A DNA stretch of 64,000 nucleotides. Source: UBA4582 sp013204195 (GTDB taxonomy: Bacteria; Pseudomonadota; Gammaproteobacteria; Pseudomonadales; Azotimanducaceae). Location of the stretch: the NCBI GenBank assembly GCA_963925735.1, contig CAWUUH010000010.1, positions 1 through 64,000 on the forward strand, written 5' to 3'. The notes under the pieces are model-generated. The model was not told the DNA's origin. It worked only from the letters and a program-made list of their open reading frames with translations, and did not search any database. Below are positions 1 through 8,592 of this stretch, in pieces; positions within the stretch are counted from its first letter, which is position 1, and every line of letters starts with the position of its first letter. Both the position numbers and the translations under genes were made by a program.

Positions 1-2433
1 CCCGCTCTGCACGTAGCTAAAAACCGACTCTCGGCGATCCTCTAACAAAGTGCCTGTATTGGTCGCCGTATCAAACACAAACAGACCGCCCGATTCAATG
101 TCATGGCCAAACTGGGTAGGCGCACTCAGCTCTATCAAAGCATAGGCTCGATTGCCCGTAATGGCAGAATTTACGTTAACCTGAATGCTAACAACACTCG
201 TCAACCCATCCTCATCACTGACCGTCAAACTAAAACCCAAAACATCCACTGGATTCAGCAATCGCCGCGGCGCAGTAAAACTCGCGACACTGGTGTTAGC
301 GTTCGTCAGCGTCACTGGTGCGCCCGATATTTGCGACCATTGGTAGCTCACAACACCCAGATTATCGGTGGACGCCGAGCCGTCAAGATTGACAACCGTG
401 TTCTGATTTGCAGTCAAGTCAGCCGCTATTGCAACGGGCGCTGCGCCGGTGATATTAACCAACACAGTTATGCTGCTTTGCAAACCATCAATATCAGTCA
501 CCACCAGCGAAAATTGCAATGGTCCATTCACCTGGGGCGCTATAAAGCTTGGGGCTACAGTATTTGCATCAATTAGAACGACAGTAGCACCCGAGACCTG
601 GGACCATAGGTAGCTGACAATGCCGATGTTGTCCGTTGACGCCGAGCCATCAAGATTAACCAGCGTATTCTGATTGGCGGTCACTCCGGGGGCTATTGCC
701 ACAGGTGGCGAGCCAGTCCCATTAATCTCTACCGTCGTACTGCTTGTTAGCCCGTCAGCATCCGTCACCAACAAGGTAAACCGTAATACACCAATCACTT
801 CCGGCACGGTAAACGTCGCCACTGCTGTATTCGCACCAGTCAGAGTGACTGATGTACCCAATACCTGCGACCATTGGTAGCTGACGATGCCAAGGTTATC
901 GGTCGACGCCGAGCCATCCAGGTTCACTGCGGTGTTCTGAATTGCGGATAAGCCAAAGGCAATCGCAACAGGACCAACACCCACGACATTGATCTGCAAC
1001 GAGGATTTTGTTTGCAAACCATCCGTGTCGGTCACCACCACCTCAAATTCCAATGGTCCCAGGATATCAGGCGCAAAAAATGTTGCAGAAGATGTGTTCG
1101 CATTGATCAGCGCCGTCTCAGCCCCAGAGACCTGTCGCCAGGCATAGCTGACGATACCCAGGTTGTCAGTCGCTACAGCAGTTAGGGTCACTCCCTCTCG
1201 CTGCTTAGGAACTTCCGTTGAGACTGCCGTCACAACAGTCGGCGGTATACCACCCACGTTAACTAGGACGTCAGCGCTGTTTGACAAGCCACCGGGATCA
1301 GTCACCACAAGCCTAAATGACAGGGTCTCAATGATTACAGGCGCGCTGAACGTCGGCGAGGCGACGGTGGCGCTACTCAAAGTTACCGGTGTACCCGCGA
1401 GCTGGGTCCAGACATAGCTTAATGGCGATGCCTCAGAATCCCGGCTATCGGAACCATCGAGCACAACTTGAGCCCCTTGAACAATAGAAATGGGCCCGTT
1501 AACAATAGCTTGGGGGGCCGCGTTAACAAGACTGGTTGAATTAATCACCGGCGACGCCACTGATGTGTAGACCGCAGCGTTGTTATTTTTGAAGCGGCTC
1601 ATCTCCAGCTCGAAGTCGATATTGCTCGGCAAGACCCTACCAGTCTCGCTGACTAATACCGGACTATTGAACTGCTTACCATCGACAACACCGTCTACTA
1701 GATCAGCGATTACCGCCTTAATAATTTCATAGGTAGGGGTTGCGGTACCCAATTGAATAGCCGCGTTGTTGGATATGTTCGCCACAGCGCCCAAGAGAAG
1801 AGCGTAATGCGCAGCATCCGTCGTTGCTGTCGCTGCAGGTGCCAGAGGATTAGTCGGCACCGTAGTCAACACATCCAAACCTATGGCGTCGCTATAGATC
1901 GTTGCAGTTTCAGCAAGCTGGCCCAGAAAATCGCCACTCACTTGCGCCTGGTTACGCACCAGGGTTACCAGCGCCTCAGTGAAAGGGGTGATCGCTACGG
2001 TGCTGGATCCCACAGGCAAAACCGATAAAAAACCTTGCGTCTCGCTCAAGGTGATCTGGCGCTTTAACGCAACATCAGTCTGTTGATCAGATTCATCGAT
2101 GAATGATCCACCGCGCGTCTCAACCAATACCGGTGCCGTCATGGCGGGCAAAGAAACCGTGAAATTACCCGCAGCATCCGTGGTCGTAGTCGCCAGCGCA
2201 TCGCCAAGAGCAAAACCGAAGGCGTCTACCTCATAAAACAATACGGACGCATTACTGATGGGACCTTTGGTTGCGGCACCGGTGATAACTTGGGTTTTGA
2301 TGTCATTAGGCACCCTTGCCGTTGGCTGACTCGGACTCACTACTTCTGACACACCGGATGCGGTCGAGCCCCCACCACCACAGGATGACAACATCAGGCT
2401 CGATAAAAGTAATCCTAGCAATCGATATTTCAT
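1..2433 (-). CDS. PKD-repeat surface/periplasmic lipoprotein (C-terminus cut by window edge)
   Basis: I read this frame by hand; it stays open from an ATG at 2433 to the left edge, giving 811 codons and no stop. The N-terminus is a lipoprotein signal (MKYRLLGLLLSSLMLSSC, lipobox LSSC) followed by a glycine run. Residues about 45-110 resemble a carboxypeptidase-regulatory-like beta sandwich. From about residue 310 there are five PKD/REJ-like units of about 89 residues, each with the core LDGSxSxDNxGxVSYxW; the Trp codons sit near 1408, 1138, 871, 603 and 337, giving a regular period of about 267 bases. PKD-type repeats usually form extended rods on cell-surface or secreted proteins. It lies 56 bases behind the FecR-domain gene and is probably its operon partner. 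The substrate or binding partner is unknown. A domain that starts after the last repeat is lost at the edge. Confidence 0.85.
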   Translation of the reverse strand, partial: MKYRLLGLLLSSLMLSSCGGGGSTASGVSEVVSPSQPTARVPNDIKTQVITGAATKGPISNASVLFYEVDAFGFALGDALATTTTDAAGNFTVSLPAMTAPVLVETRGGSFIDESDQQTDVALKRQITLSETQGFLSVLPVGSSTVAITPFTEALVTLVRNQAQVSGDFLGQLAETATIYSDAIGLDVLTTVPTNPLAPAATATTDAAHYALLLGAVANISNNAAIQLGTATPTYEIIKAVIADLVDGVVDGKQFNSPVLVSETGRVLPSNIDFELEMSRFKNNNAAVYTSVASPVINSTSLVNAAPQAIVNGPISIVQGAQVVLDGSDSRDSEASPLSYVWTQLAGTPVTLSSATVASPTFSAPVIIETLSFRLVVTDPGGLSNSADVLVNVGGIPPTVVTAVSTEVPKQREGVTLTAVATDNLGIVSYAWRQVSGAETALINANTSSATFFAPDILGPLEFEVVVTDTDGLQTKSSLQINVVGVGPVAIAFGLSAIQNTAVNLDGSASTDNLGIVSYQWSQVLGTSVTLTGANTAVATFTVPEVIGVLRFTLLVTDADGLTSSTTVEINGTGSPPVAIAPGVTANQNTLVNLDGSASTDNIGIVSYLWSQVSGATVVLIDANTVAPSFIAPQVNGPLQFSLVVTDIDGLQSSITVLVNITGAAPVAIAADLTANQNTVVNLDGSASTDNLGVVSYQWSQISGAPVTLTNANTSVASFTAPRRLLNPVDVLGFSLTVSDEDGLTSVVSIQVNVNSAITGNRAYALIELSAPTQFGHDIESGGLFVFDTATNTGTLLEDRRESVFSYVQSG
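165..1500 (-). repeat. Five PKD-like protein repeats, period about 267 bases
   Basis: Within the lipoprotein gene, five diverged units of about 89 codons repeat in tandem. They are most alike around the SYxW and LDGSASTDN segments, while the outermost unit (near 1500) is the most diverged. They look like protein-domain duplications rather than fresh DNA repeats. Confidence 0.75.
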
Positions 2434-2489
2434 ATTCAAAATTGTACTCGCCTTCCCTTTCATCTTACTCAATCCTGGAGCTTTTCAAG

Positions 2490-4547
2490 CTATTCTGGGC
2501 CTGCCGTTGCGGCCTTAAATATGGCAACCCCGGAAACTTTTTGGGCGTTATTTATCAACTGATAAGAGAGTCCGGCACCTTGCGGCAACACCGCACTATA
2601 ATTCGTGAACACACCGCTGAAAGTTCCTGAACCACCCGTCACGTCATTCACCTTCACCGTGTCGTACAAACCACTGAATAAGTTAGTCGTTACGGTACCG
2701 GTGCCATCTGCCTGCCAAACCGCATTGGCGATACCAAGCTGGACACTGGAGGCTACAGTAGAATTTGTGAAATCCGCCAACAGGCTAGCAGAACCCAGCA
2801 CACCGACCCCACCCGTTTCATTGGTCGGATCTGTATTACCAATTAGTACATAATTCGCCGTGCCAGTAATCACCTGCACCGGACCTGTTTTCGGCGCAAT
2901 TAGCCAATGCAGACTACTATTGGTCAAATCGACATTCGTGCTAACACCGGTACTGTTATCTACTCGAGTGGCCACACCCTGTGACCAGCGTCCCCACTTT
3001 AGACTGCTGACCGAGTCGAACCCGGTGTTCTTGTTAGTCGCTGTGCCTATTTTGTAGATCTGCGCAACAGTAGTTTTGTTATCACTGAAACCCAGCAGGT
3101 TACCAGCCGCGTTAATTTCCATCCTTTCGCTAATAGCGTTTGTGCTTAAGGATCCTGCAGACCGAGTAAAGGCTAGCCCTCTGGGAGTCGAGGCCACAGC
3201 GCCTTCAGTAAGGTTTACAGTCTGACCTGACGCATCCGCCACAACGACGTCTATGGGCGGTGGTTCCACTATGGTCGCTGGTGCAGCAATAGCCACCTTG
3301 GCCGGTGCAGCAGGAGGAGTAGGAGGTGCAGCAACAGCTCTTGGCGCACTAGCAGCTGTCTCAGCCGCAGGTGCAGCAGGCGCAGCTGCTGTCTCGGCCG
3401 CAGGTGCAGCTGCTGTCTCAGCCGCAGGCGCAGCATCTTCCGCCGCAGCAGGCGCAGCTGCCGCAGGCTCTTCCGCAGCAGCTGTCTCAGCCGCAGGCTC
3501 TTCCGCAGCAGCTGTCTCAGCCGCGGGCTCCTCTTCCGCAGCCGCAGACTCTTCTTCTGCAGCAGCAGCAGGTTCTTCGTCCGCTGCTGGCTCTTCGTCG
3601 GCTGCGGGCTCTTCATCCGCTGCCGCCTCTTCATCCGCTGCGGGCTCTTCGTCAGCGGAATCCTCTTCAGCGTCACCTGAATCCTCTTCAGCTTCAGCGT
3701 CAGCTTCCTCTTCCGCATCACCTGAATCCTCTTCCGCGTCACCTTCCTCTTCCGCGTCACCTTCCTCTTCCGCGTCACCTTCCTCTTCAGCGTCACCTTC
3801 TTCTTCGTCCGCCTCTTCTTCGTCCGCCTCTTCTTCGTCGGTCGCCTCTTCTTCACTCGCCTCTTCCTCCTCCTCTTCCTCTTCTTCCAGCAAGTTCAAA
3901 CCTTCATCGTTCAAGCTTGCCGGAGGCGCGAGTAATTTTTCAGGTGGGGTGTTAAAGTCGGCCGTAAAGGCGAACTGATTCTTCGCCAAGTCCAGCTTAC
4001 CGGCACCGTTTTCCAGCGTAATAGCACCATTTGAGACACCGACATAAAGACCGTCAGCACTCCCACCAGCACAGTCCCCGGTACATAACCGAGCAGTATA
4101 GAGTGTACCGCGCACGCCAATGACGGCTGACGGCGTCGATACCTGGTAAGCAGCGGGATCACGTTTGGATATTCGTCCCGTAATGGTTCGAAACCCGCCC
4201 TTTTCCAGGGCGAAGCTTGCGCGTAGAACCTTGCCGTCACCGATCGCCGGCTGGCCCTCTGCGGCCGGCATCTCCAGCGACTCAATGACAAACCGCGAGG
4301 CAGGCCGAATGGCAATTTTGGTGCCGTCATCCAACAGTAATTGCGCATAGCCTTTGGGGCCGGTAACGATGATATGACCGGCATCAAGCACGCTGCCCTT
4401 CTCTAAATTCTGCACAGCAGGCGTCTCGACAGTCACAACACCAAAGGTATACAGCACCTTTCCCACACTCGCCGAGGCGGACGACATTTGCAGCGCCAAA
4501 CTTACGACCAACACTGACCAGGCAGATAAACACTTTATTTTCATCAT
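2490..4547 (-). CDS. FecR-domain protein with acidic Glu/Ala/Pro linker and C-terminal beta domain
   Basis: This 685-residue protein has a Sec signal peptide (about residues 1-26, ending SSASA) and then a FecR-type domain (about 28-190, including STPSAVIGVRGTLY and a Cys pair in LCTGDC). Residues about 219-430 form a low-complexity linker: a run of Glu, then GDAEEE-type repeats, then Ala/Pro/Glu repeats. The C-terminal region (about 430-685) is rich in Thr, Asn and Gly and looks all-beta; its last segment (GTFSGVFTNY ... VSGVAIFKA) recalls the single beta-barrel of TbpB/hemophilin-like Slam substrates, but I could not test this. It starts 12 bases after the TPR/barrel gene stop, so the two are co-transcribed. 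FecR domains outside iron signalling are common in envelope proteins of unknown role. Either of two adjacent ATG codons could be the start. Confidence 0.8.
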   Translation of the reverse strand: MMKIKCLSAWSVLVVSLALQMSSASASVGKVLYTFGVVTVETPAVQNLEKGSVLDAGHIIVTGPKGYAQLLLDDGTKIAIRPASRFVIESLEMPAAEGQPAIGDGKVLRASFALEKGGFRTITGRISKRDPAAYQVSTPSAVIGVRGTLYTARLCTGDCAGGSADGLYVGVSNGAITLENGAGKLDLAKNQFAFTADFNTPPEKLLAPPASLNDEGLNLLEEEEEEEEEASEEEATDEEEADEEEADEEEGDAEEEGDAEEEGDAEEEGDAEEDSGDAEEEADAEAEEDSGDAEEDSADEEPAADEEAAADEEPAADEEPAADEEPAAAAEEESAAAEEEPAAETAAAEEPAAETAAAEEPAAAAPAAAEDAAPAAETAAAPAAETAAAPAAPAAETAASAPRAVAAPPTPPAAPAKVAIAAPATIVEPPPIDVVVADASGQTVNLTEGAVASTPRGLAFTRSAGSLSTNAISERMEINAAGNLLGFSDNKTTVAQIYKIGTATNKNTGFDSVSSLKWGRWSQGVATRVDNSTGVSTNVDLTNSSLHWLIAPKTGPVQVITGTANYVLIGNTDPTNETGGVGVLGSASLLADFTNSTVASSVQLGIANAVWQADGTGTVTTNLFSGLYDTVKVNDVTGGSGTFSGVFTNYSAVLPQGAGLSYQLINNAQKVSGVAIFKAATAGPE
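3560..3895 (-). repeat. Low-complexity repeat DNA coding the acidic linker
   Basis: The DNA consists of short, nearly identical units such as an 18-base unit coding GDAEEE (four consecutive copies near 3725-3800) and runs of Glu codons. Such tracts are prone to length change by slippage, but since the units are multiples of three, the reading frame is kept. Confidence 0.8.
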
Positions 4548-4559
4548 CTTCAGCTGCCC

Positions 4560-5915
4560 TTAATCGAAAGTCTTGCGAAACGACACGCCCGCATCAAGCC
4601 TGTCAAACTCAAACAGGCTGACGGTAGAGTGCTTGAAGCCATAGTTGACTTGAGCCGTCATCACCCAACTTTTCGCTGGGAAATCTGGCCATACGCCACT
4701 TGCAGTTACGCCGTAGCTGTCATCCTGGCGGGTGAAGCCGAAGTATTCATCATCGTAATCAGTCCGTGAAAAATTCGCGCCAAGAATGTACTGCACCCCG
4801 TTCGGCCTGAACCAACTGCTACCGAGACTGACAGCAAAACCATCGGTAGAAAACGGCGATGCACTGTCGACAGTGGTATCCGCACTCTTTGTCAAAGACA
4901 GACTGACCTGCGAGGCCGCAAATGTTTTCACCGCGCTGACCCCAAGCAGCGTCTGATTGACATCGCGCACACTCAGTGCGGCGCCATTAAAGCGGCTGAC
5001 AGCCCCTCGAGCAAAGGTTGACATTTGCAAGGTTTTACTCACTAGGCGCAGGTAGGTTGCCATTAGCCCCGCATCACGCCGGCTGTATTCTCGGTCAAGC
5101 ATAGAAAACAGGTTGTTGGCCGCCAATGAAAAACTATTTTCTTCCTTATTCCAATTCCAGGCGACACCCAAATCTAGATTAGACGAATCAATAAAATGTG
5201 TAGAGGGGGTTGATCGGTGGTCCAGGCGACCCGTAAATAGTAATGTTGAGGCTGTGGTGACTGGCCGATTGATGAAACCACCGAAGACTGCGGTGGCAAA
5301 CTTCGAAGGCTTGGCTAGGTTACTTTCGCTCAACTGAAAGCCTAAAAATATCTGCTCATCGGTTGCGGATAAGGCGTTCCCGTCGTAACCACCGCCAGCC
5401 TCAAAATAGAGTTGAGTCGTTGTCTTGTAGGCACTCGTTCGAACTTTGATTGCTTCTTGGTAGCTGGTCACGGCAGCCACCACATTTTCTGGTGGATTTT
5501 CAGTCAAGACGCGGGAGAACTCAACACTCGCCAGTTCGTCGTCGCCCACATCGAAATAGGCTCGCGCCAACTCAAGCCGTGCACCTGAGAAATTCGATTT
5601 ACGGGCAACCAGGCGCTGCAAACTAAAAATCGCTTCGCCCGCCTGTTGCGAATCAAGCGCGGCCACACCAAACAGGTAATCAAACTCGTCTTCACCAGAA
5701 AGCTCACCTTCTTGCGCAGCCAGCAAAGCAAATGCCTGAGCAGCCTCGCCCTGCTGGAGGTATTCTTTGGCTTGGGCATAGAGTTCTTGACGGGCGATCT
5801 CTTGAGAGGCGGGGCTCTCCGCGGCCAGCGTAGTCATCGATAGCAGAACGCTGAGCGCCATCGTTGTTCCGCGCAACCATCTACGCAGCACCCTCTTCTC
5901 AACCACTTTACTCAT
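4560..5915 (-). CDS. TPR plus outer-membrane beta-barrel protein, Slam/DUF560-like
   Basis: The protein has 451 residues. A Sec signal peptide (about 1-32, ending TTLAA) is followed by an alpha-helical TPR-like region (about 35-155, e.g. EYLQQGEAAQAFALLAAQEG and LARAYFDVGDDELASVEF). From about residue 165 there are alternating beta strands up to a C-terminal aromatic-rich strand (GVSFRKTFD), as in an outer-membrane barrel of about 14 strands. The size and order match Slam (surface lipoprotein assembly modulator, DUF560), and the junction reads GGGYDGNALSAT, like the GYDxN segment at the start of such barrels. Slam proteins move lipoproteins or TbpB-like barrels across the outer membrane, so the two downstream genes are natural candidate substrates. 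This assignment is by architecture only; another TPR-barrel family is possible. Confidence 0.7.
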   Translation of the reverse strand: MSKVVEKRVLRRWLRGTTMALSVLLSMTTLAAESPASQEIARQELYAQAKEYLQQGEAAQAFALLAAQEGELSGEDEFDYLFGVAALDSQQAGEAIFSLQRLVARKSNFSGARLELARAYFDVGDDELASVEFSRVLTENPPENVVAAVTSYQEAIKVRTSAYKTTTQLYFEAGGGYDGNALSATDEQIFLGFQLSESNLAKPSKFATAVFGGFINRPVTTASTLLFTGRLDHRSTPSTHFIDSSNLDLGVAWNWNKEENSFSLAANNLFSMLDREYSRRDAGLMATYLRLVSKTLQMSTFARGAVSRFNGAALSVRDVNQTLLGVSAVKTFAASQVSLSLTKSADTTVDSASPFSTDGFAVSLGSSWFRPNGVQYILGANFSRTDYDDEYFGFTRQDDSYGVTASGVWPDFPAKSWVMTAQVNYGFKHSTVSLFEFDRLDAGVSFRKTFD

Positions 5916-5968
5916 AAATCTTTCTACTCACTTAACGACTCGACGCAAACGCCAACTACTAATATGCG

Positions 5969-5980
5969 CTTTCATGAAAG
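5969..5980. promoter_or_regulatory. Palindrome CTTTCATGAAAG, candidate operator
   Basis: This is a perfect 12-base palindrome, flanked by GCG on the left and ACGC on the right, about 55 bases upstream of the barrel gene start. Its position suits a repressor or activator site. No regulator gene is adjacent. Confidence 0.4.
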
Positions 5981-6074
5981 ACGCACTTGAATGCTCCTAG
6001 GGGGTGGTTCGAGATAACGGAGATAAAATGTCGATATCGATAAGGTTCTGGGCCTGAAAGCCACTACTACCACG

Positions 6075-6128
6075 ACCACTACCACTACCACTACCACTAC
6101 CACTACCACTACCACTACCACTACCACT
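6075..6128. repeat. Hexanucleotide microsatellite (ACCACT)9
   Basis: There are nine perfect head-to-tail copies of ACCACT with degenerate copies on both sides. The tract lies 160-213 bases upstream of the barrel gene, in non-coding DNA. Repeats of this kind change copy number by replication slippage and, when near a promoter, can tune expression. Confidence 0.95.
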
Positions 6129-6330
6129 ACTTTAGTAGCTGGCGGTCTTTTTCCTTCTCACTATCTAGTTTACTTTCAACTTGCCCAACGCTCGCCTCAC
6201 AAGGCGAGATAATCAACTTAACATGTTGATTAACATAGTAAAAAAATTATGCGCTTTAGTCCAACTTGTTATCTACGTAAAATTAACTCCATGCTCGACC
6301 AACCTTGGGGCTCACTTGACCTTGTGACGT

Positions 6331-7950
6331 CTAAGCGACCGCTGACAATAGTGAGGTTTTGTCGGCATTAAGCAACGCCTTAACCTGCACTATCTCCTTG
6401 GTTTTTTTGTCTTCAGTCCAACCCAGCTCCGCACCCATTAGTTCAGCAAGGCGCGGCAATATCGCGGCGGCCTCCCCTGGCTGATAAAGCGCAGCACGGG
6501 TCCGCCGGTAAACAACATCTTCTAAGTTTTGAGCGCCCTCTTTTTGCAGAGCCCAGGCAACTTCACCGCTCAGCACACTACCCGCCGCAACTAGCGAATC
6601 CGCGCCAAGCGCCAAGACCTGTTCCGCCTCTGCACCATACAAACGCACCAGACGCAGGGCGGCAGTATCATTCATAGGATATTTCTGGGTCAGATGGAGC
6701 AATAGATTATCGATACCACCGGTAAAATCACCACCTGGTAATGGCGTGTCATCTCCGCCATCAGCTTGCCCCAAGCCAATCAATCGGCTCGCTGCATCTA
6801 CCGTGTCTTCAGCCATCTTTCGATAACCCGTTAACTTACCGCCGGCAATCGTAATCAGGCCGCTTTCACTGACCCAAACCTCGTCCTTACGCGAGATCTC
6901 TTTCGAGGACTTACCCGTTTCAGAGATGAGCGGTCGCAATCCCGCCCAAGTGGTCAGACAATCTGCTTGGGTGAGCCGTGCACCAAAATATCGCTGCATG
7001 GGCTCCAACAGATATCGCACTTCTTCAGGCAAGACTTCGGGCCAGATCTGGGCGCCCTGTGGGTAGACTGAATCCGTGGTGCCGATATACACCACATCAC
7101 CTCTGGGAATGGCAAAAACCGGTCGTTGGTCAAGGCTTTGGGTAAAAACCATGCGTTGAATAGGCAGTTTTGCACGCGGAATCACCAGATGAACCCCTTT
7201 CGACAACACCATGGACTTGGTCATGGCGAGCCCGTCCAGTGCGCAGATTTTCTCAACCCAAGGACCCGCAGCATTAATCACCCCACGGGCTTTGACGACA
7301 ATTTCCCGACCCGAGATTGCGCATTTCGCCGTCACACCGGAGACCTGGCGTCGATCTTTGATGACGCCAGTCACTGCTAGCTTGTTGGCCGCAATGCCGC
7401 CTGCCTGAATGCCTGCACGAATATTGGCCATCACCAACCGTGCATCGTCCGTAAGGTATTCAAGATAAACACTCGATCGTGGAAACGCCGACGCATCGAG
7501 CTCAGGCTCAAAGGCTTTAAGCGCTTCTCCGCTCAGATTAAAGTGTCGGTCTGGCCCCGCCACCTGACCCAGACTTTCATAGACAGAGATACCTACCAGA
7601 TACTTCATATATTCGAAATAATTGTTAGTTGGCACCATGAGCCATTGGGGTTCGGCAAGGTGTGGCGCTAATTGATTGACCCGCTTGCGCTCGAGCGCAG
7701 CCTCACGAACCAGTTGAACATGACCCATCGCCAAATATCGCAAGCCGCCATGAATCAATTTAGTCGACTTACTGGAGGTTCCTGACGCAAAATCTGCCGC
7801 CTCGAGCAATGCCACCGAAAGCCCCCGTAATGCCGCCTCGCGGAGGATGCCTGCGCCGGTAATGCCCCCACCAATGACAATCAGGTCGTATACCTGACCC
7901 TCTAGGGTGTCTAATGTCTGCTCTCTAGCGCTCGATTTCATAAAATCCAT
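6331..7950 (-). CDS. glpD: Aerobic glycerol-3-phosphate dehydrogenase
   Basis: This flavoprotein of 539 residues oxidises sn-glycerol 3-phosphate to dihydroxyacetone phosphate at the inner membrane and passes electrons to quinone. The N-terminal FAD-binding Rossmann motif reads DLIVIGGGITGAGI (about residues 23-36), followed by the family signature GTSSKSTKLIHGGLRYL (about 57-73). The substrate-domain motif INAAGPWVEKI and the C-terminal FAD motif ITIAGGKLTGYRKMAEDTVD are present, and the length is slightly above the E. coli enzyme. There are two in-frame ATG codons (7950, 7941); neither has a strong ribosome site. No glpF, glpK or glpR lies nearby, so it stands alone here. Confidence 0.95.
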   Translation of the reverse strand: MDFMKSSAREQTLDTLEGQVYDLIVIGGGITGAGILREAALRGLSVALLEAADFASGTSSKSTKLIHGGLRYLAMGHVQLVREAALERKRVNQLAPHLAEPQWLMVPTNNYFEYMKYLVGISVYESLGQVAGPDRHFNLSGEALKAFEPELDASAFPRSSVYLEYLTDDARLVMANIRAGIQAGGIAANKLAVTGVIKDRRQVSGVTAKCAISGREIVVKARGVINAAGPWVEKICALDGLAMTKSMVLSKGVHLVIPRAKLPIQRMVFTQSLDQRPVFAIPRGDVVYIGTTDSVYPQGAQIWPEVLPEEVRYLLEPMQRYFGARLTQADCLTTWAGLRPLISETGKSSKEISRKDEVWVSESGLITIAGGKLTGYRKMAEDTVDAASRLIGLGQADGGDDTPLPGGDFTGGIDNLLLHLTQKYPMNDTAALRLVRLYGAEAEQVLALGADSLVAAGSVLSGEVAWALQKEGAQNLEDVVYRRTRAALYQPGEAAAILPRLAELMGAELGWTEDKKTKEIVQVKALLNADKTSLLSAVA

Positions 7951-8064
7951 GGTAGTATTTTCTTTGTTGCTCTCAATTCAACATCTCAAACGACGGCTTG
8001 CCGGGGAAACTAAGGCTCCGTCTACGACGTTTAATCACATTCTATAGATAAACGCAGGTCGATA

Positions 8065-8592
8065 TTGAACATCATTCCCGCATGCCATCGCTCAGAACTG
8101 CTAACCATTCAGTCTTTAGCGCACAAAATCTGGTTTGAGCACTACCCGGGCATTATCAGTCATCGCCAGGTGAGCTTTATGCTGGAACAAGGTTATTCTA
8201 CGAACCGCTTATTGCAGGATATCGATGAGAATATTTGTTACCACCTGCTGTACATCGCCGATGAACCCGCTGGCTTTAGTGCCTACAGCACCGCAGTCGC
8301 TACTGAAGGTCAGCCAGGCGCAGCGCACCTACACAAGTTGTATTTGCGCGCATCATTTCATGGCAAAGGTATAGGTTCAACGCTTTTGCGACAGGCTGAG
8401 AACCAATGTCGTATGTTACACCAATCTACCCTGGCGCTGAACGTCAACAAACACAACACCGCGGCTATCAAAGCCTACCGCCGAAACGGCTTCATCATTC
8501 GGCGCTCGACTTACACTGACATCGGCGAGGGCTTTTACATGGACGACTTCCACATGTTAAAAAACCTCGCCGCGGCTAAGATGGCGCCCTAA
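8065..8592 (+). CDS. GNAT-family N-acetyltransferase
   Basis: The protein has 175 residues. The acetyl-CoA binding motif A is visible as LYLRASFHGKGIGSTLLRQAE (about 92-112), with the family's C-terminal segment ALNVNKHNTAAIKAYRRNGF following. The substrate is not predictable. The start appears to be TTG with an AGG about eight bases upstream; the N-terminus MNIIPACHRSELLTI is normal for GNAT proteins. Its stop overlaps the 3' end of the convergent thiamine-diphosphate enzyme gene by four bases. Confidence 0.85.
   Translation: MNIIPACHRSELLTIQSLAHKIWFEHYPGIISHRQVSFMLEQGYSTNRLLQDIDENICYHLLYIADEPAGFSAYSTAVATEGQPGAAHLHKLYLRASFHGKGIGSTLLRQAENQCRMLHQSTLALNVNKHNTAAIKAYRRNGFIIRRSTYTDIGEGFYMDDFHMLKNLAAAKMAP

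Larger units (their letters stand above)
5916..6330. other. 415-base intergenic region between envelope operon and glpD
   Basis: This is the promoter region of the envelope operon and the 3' flank of glpD. It holds a palindrome (5969-5980), a second palindrome TCGATATCGA (6031-6040), the ACCACT repeat, a hairpin CTCGCCT/AGGCGAG (6191-6208) and an inverted repeat AATCAAC/GTTGATT (6211-6231). No open frame in it looks like a gene. Confidence 0.7.

Noticed and set aside
103..2028. Several short plus-strand frames across the left end
   Set aside because: They are antisense shadows of the PKD lipoprotein frame, which is continuous from 2433 to 1 and has a signal peptide.
3253..3978. Long plus-strand frames rich in Ser and Ala, and others rich in Arg/Lys or Gln/Leu, opposite the FecR gene
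   Set aside because: They exist only because the acidic Glu/Ala repeat DNA has no stops in other frames. They have no ribosome site and no real domain.
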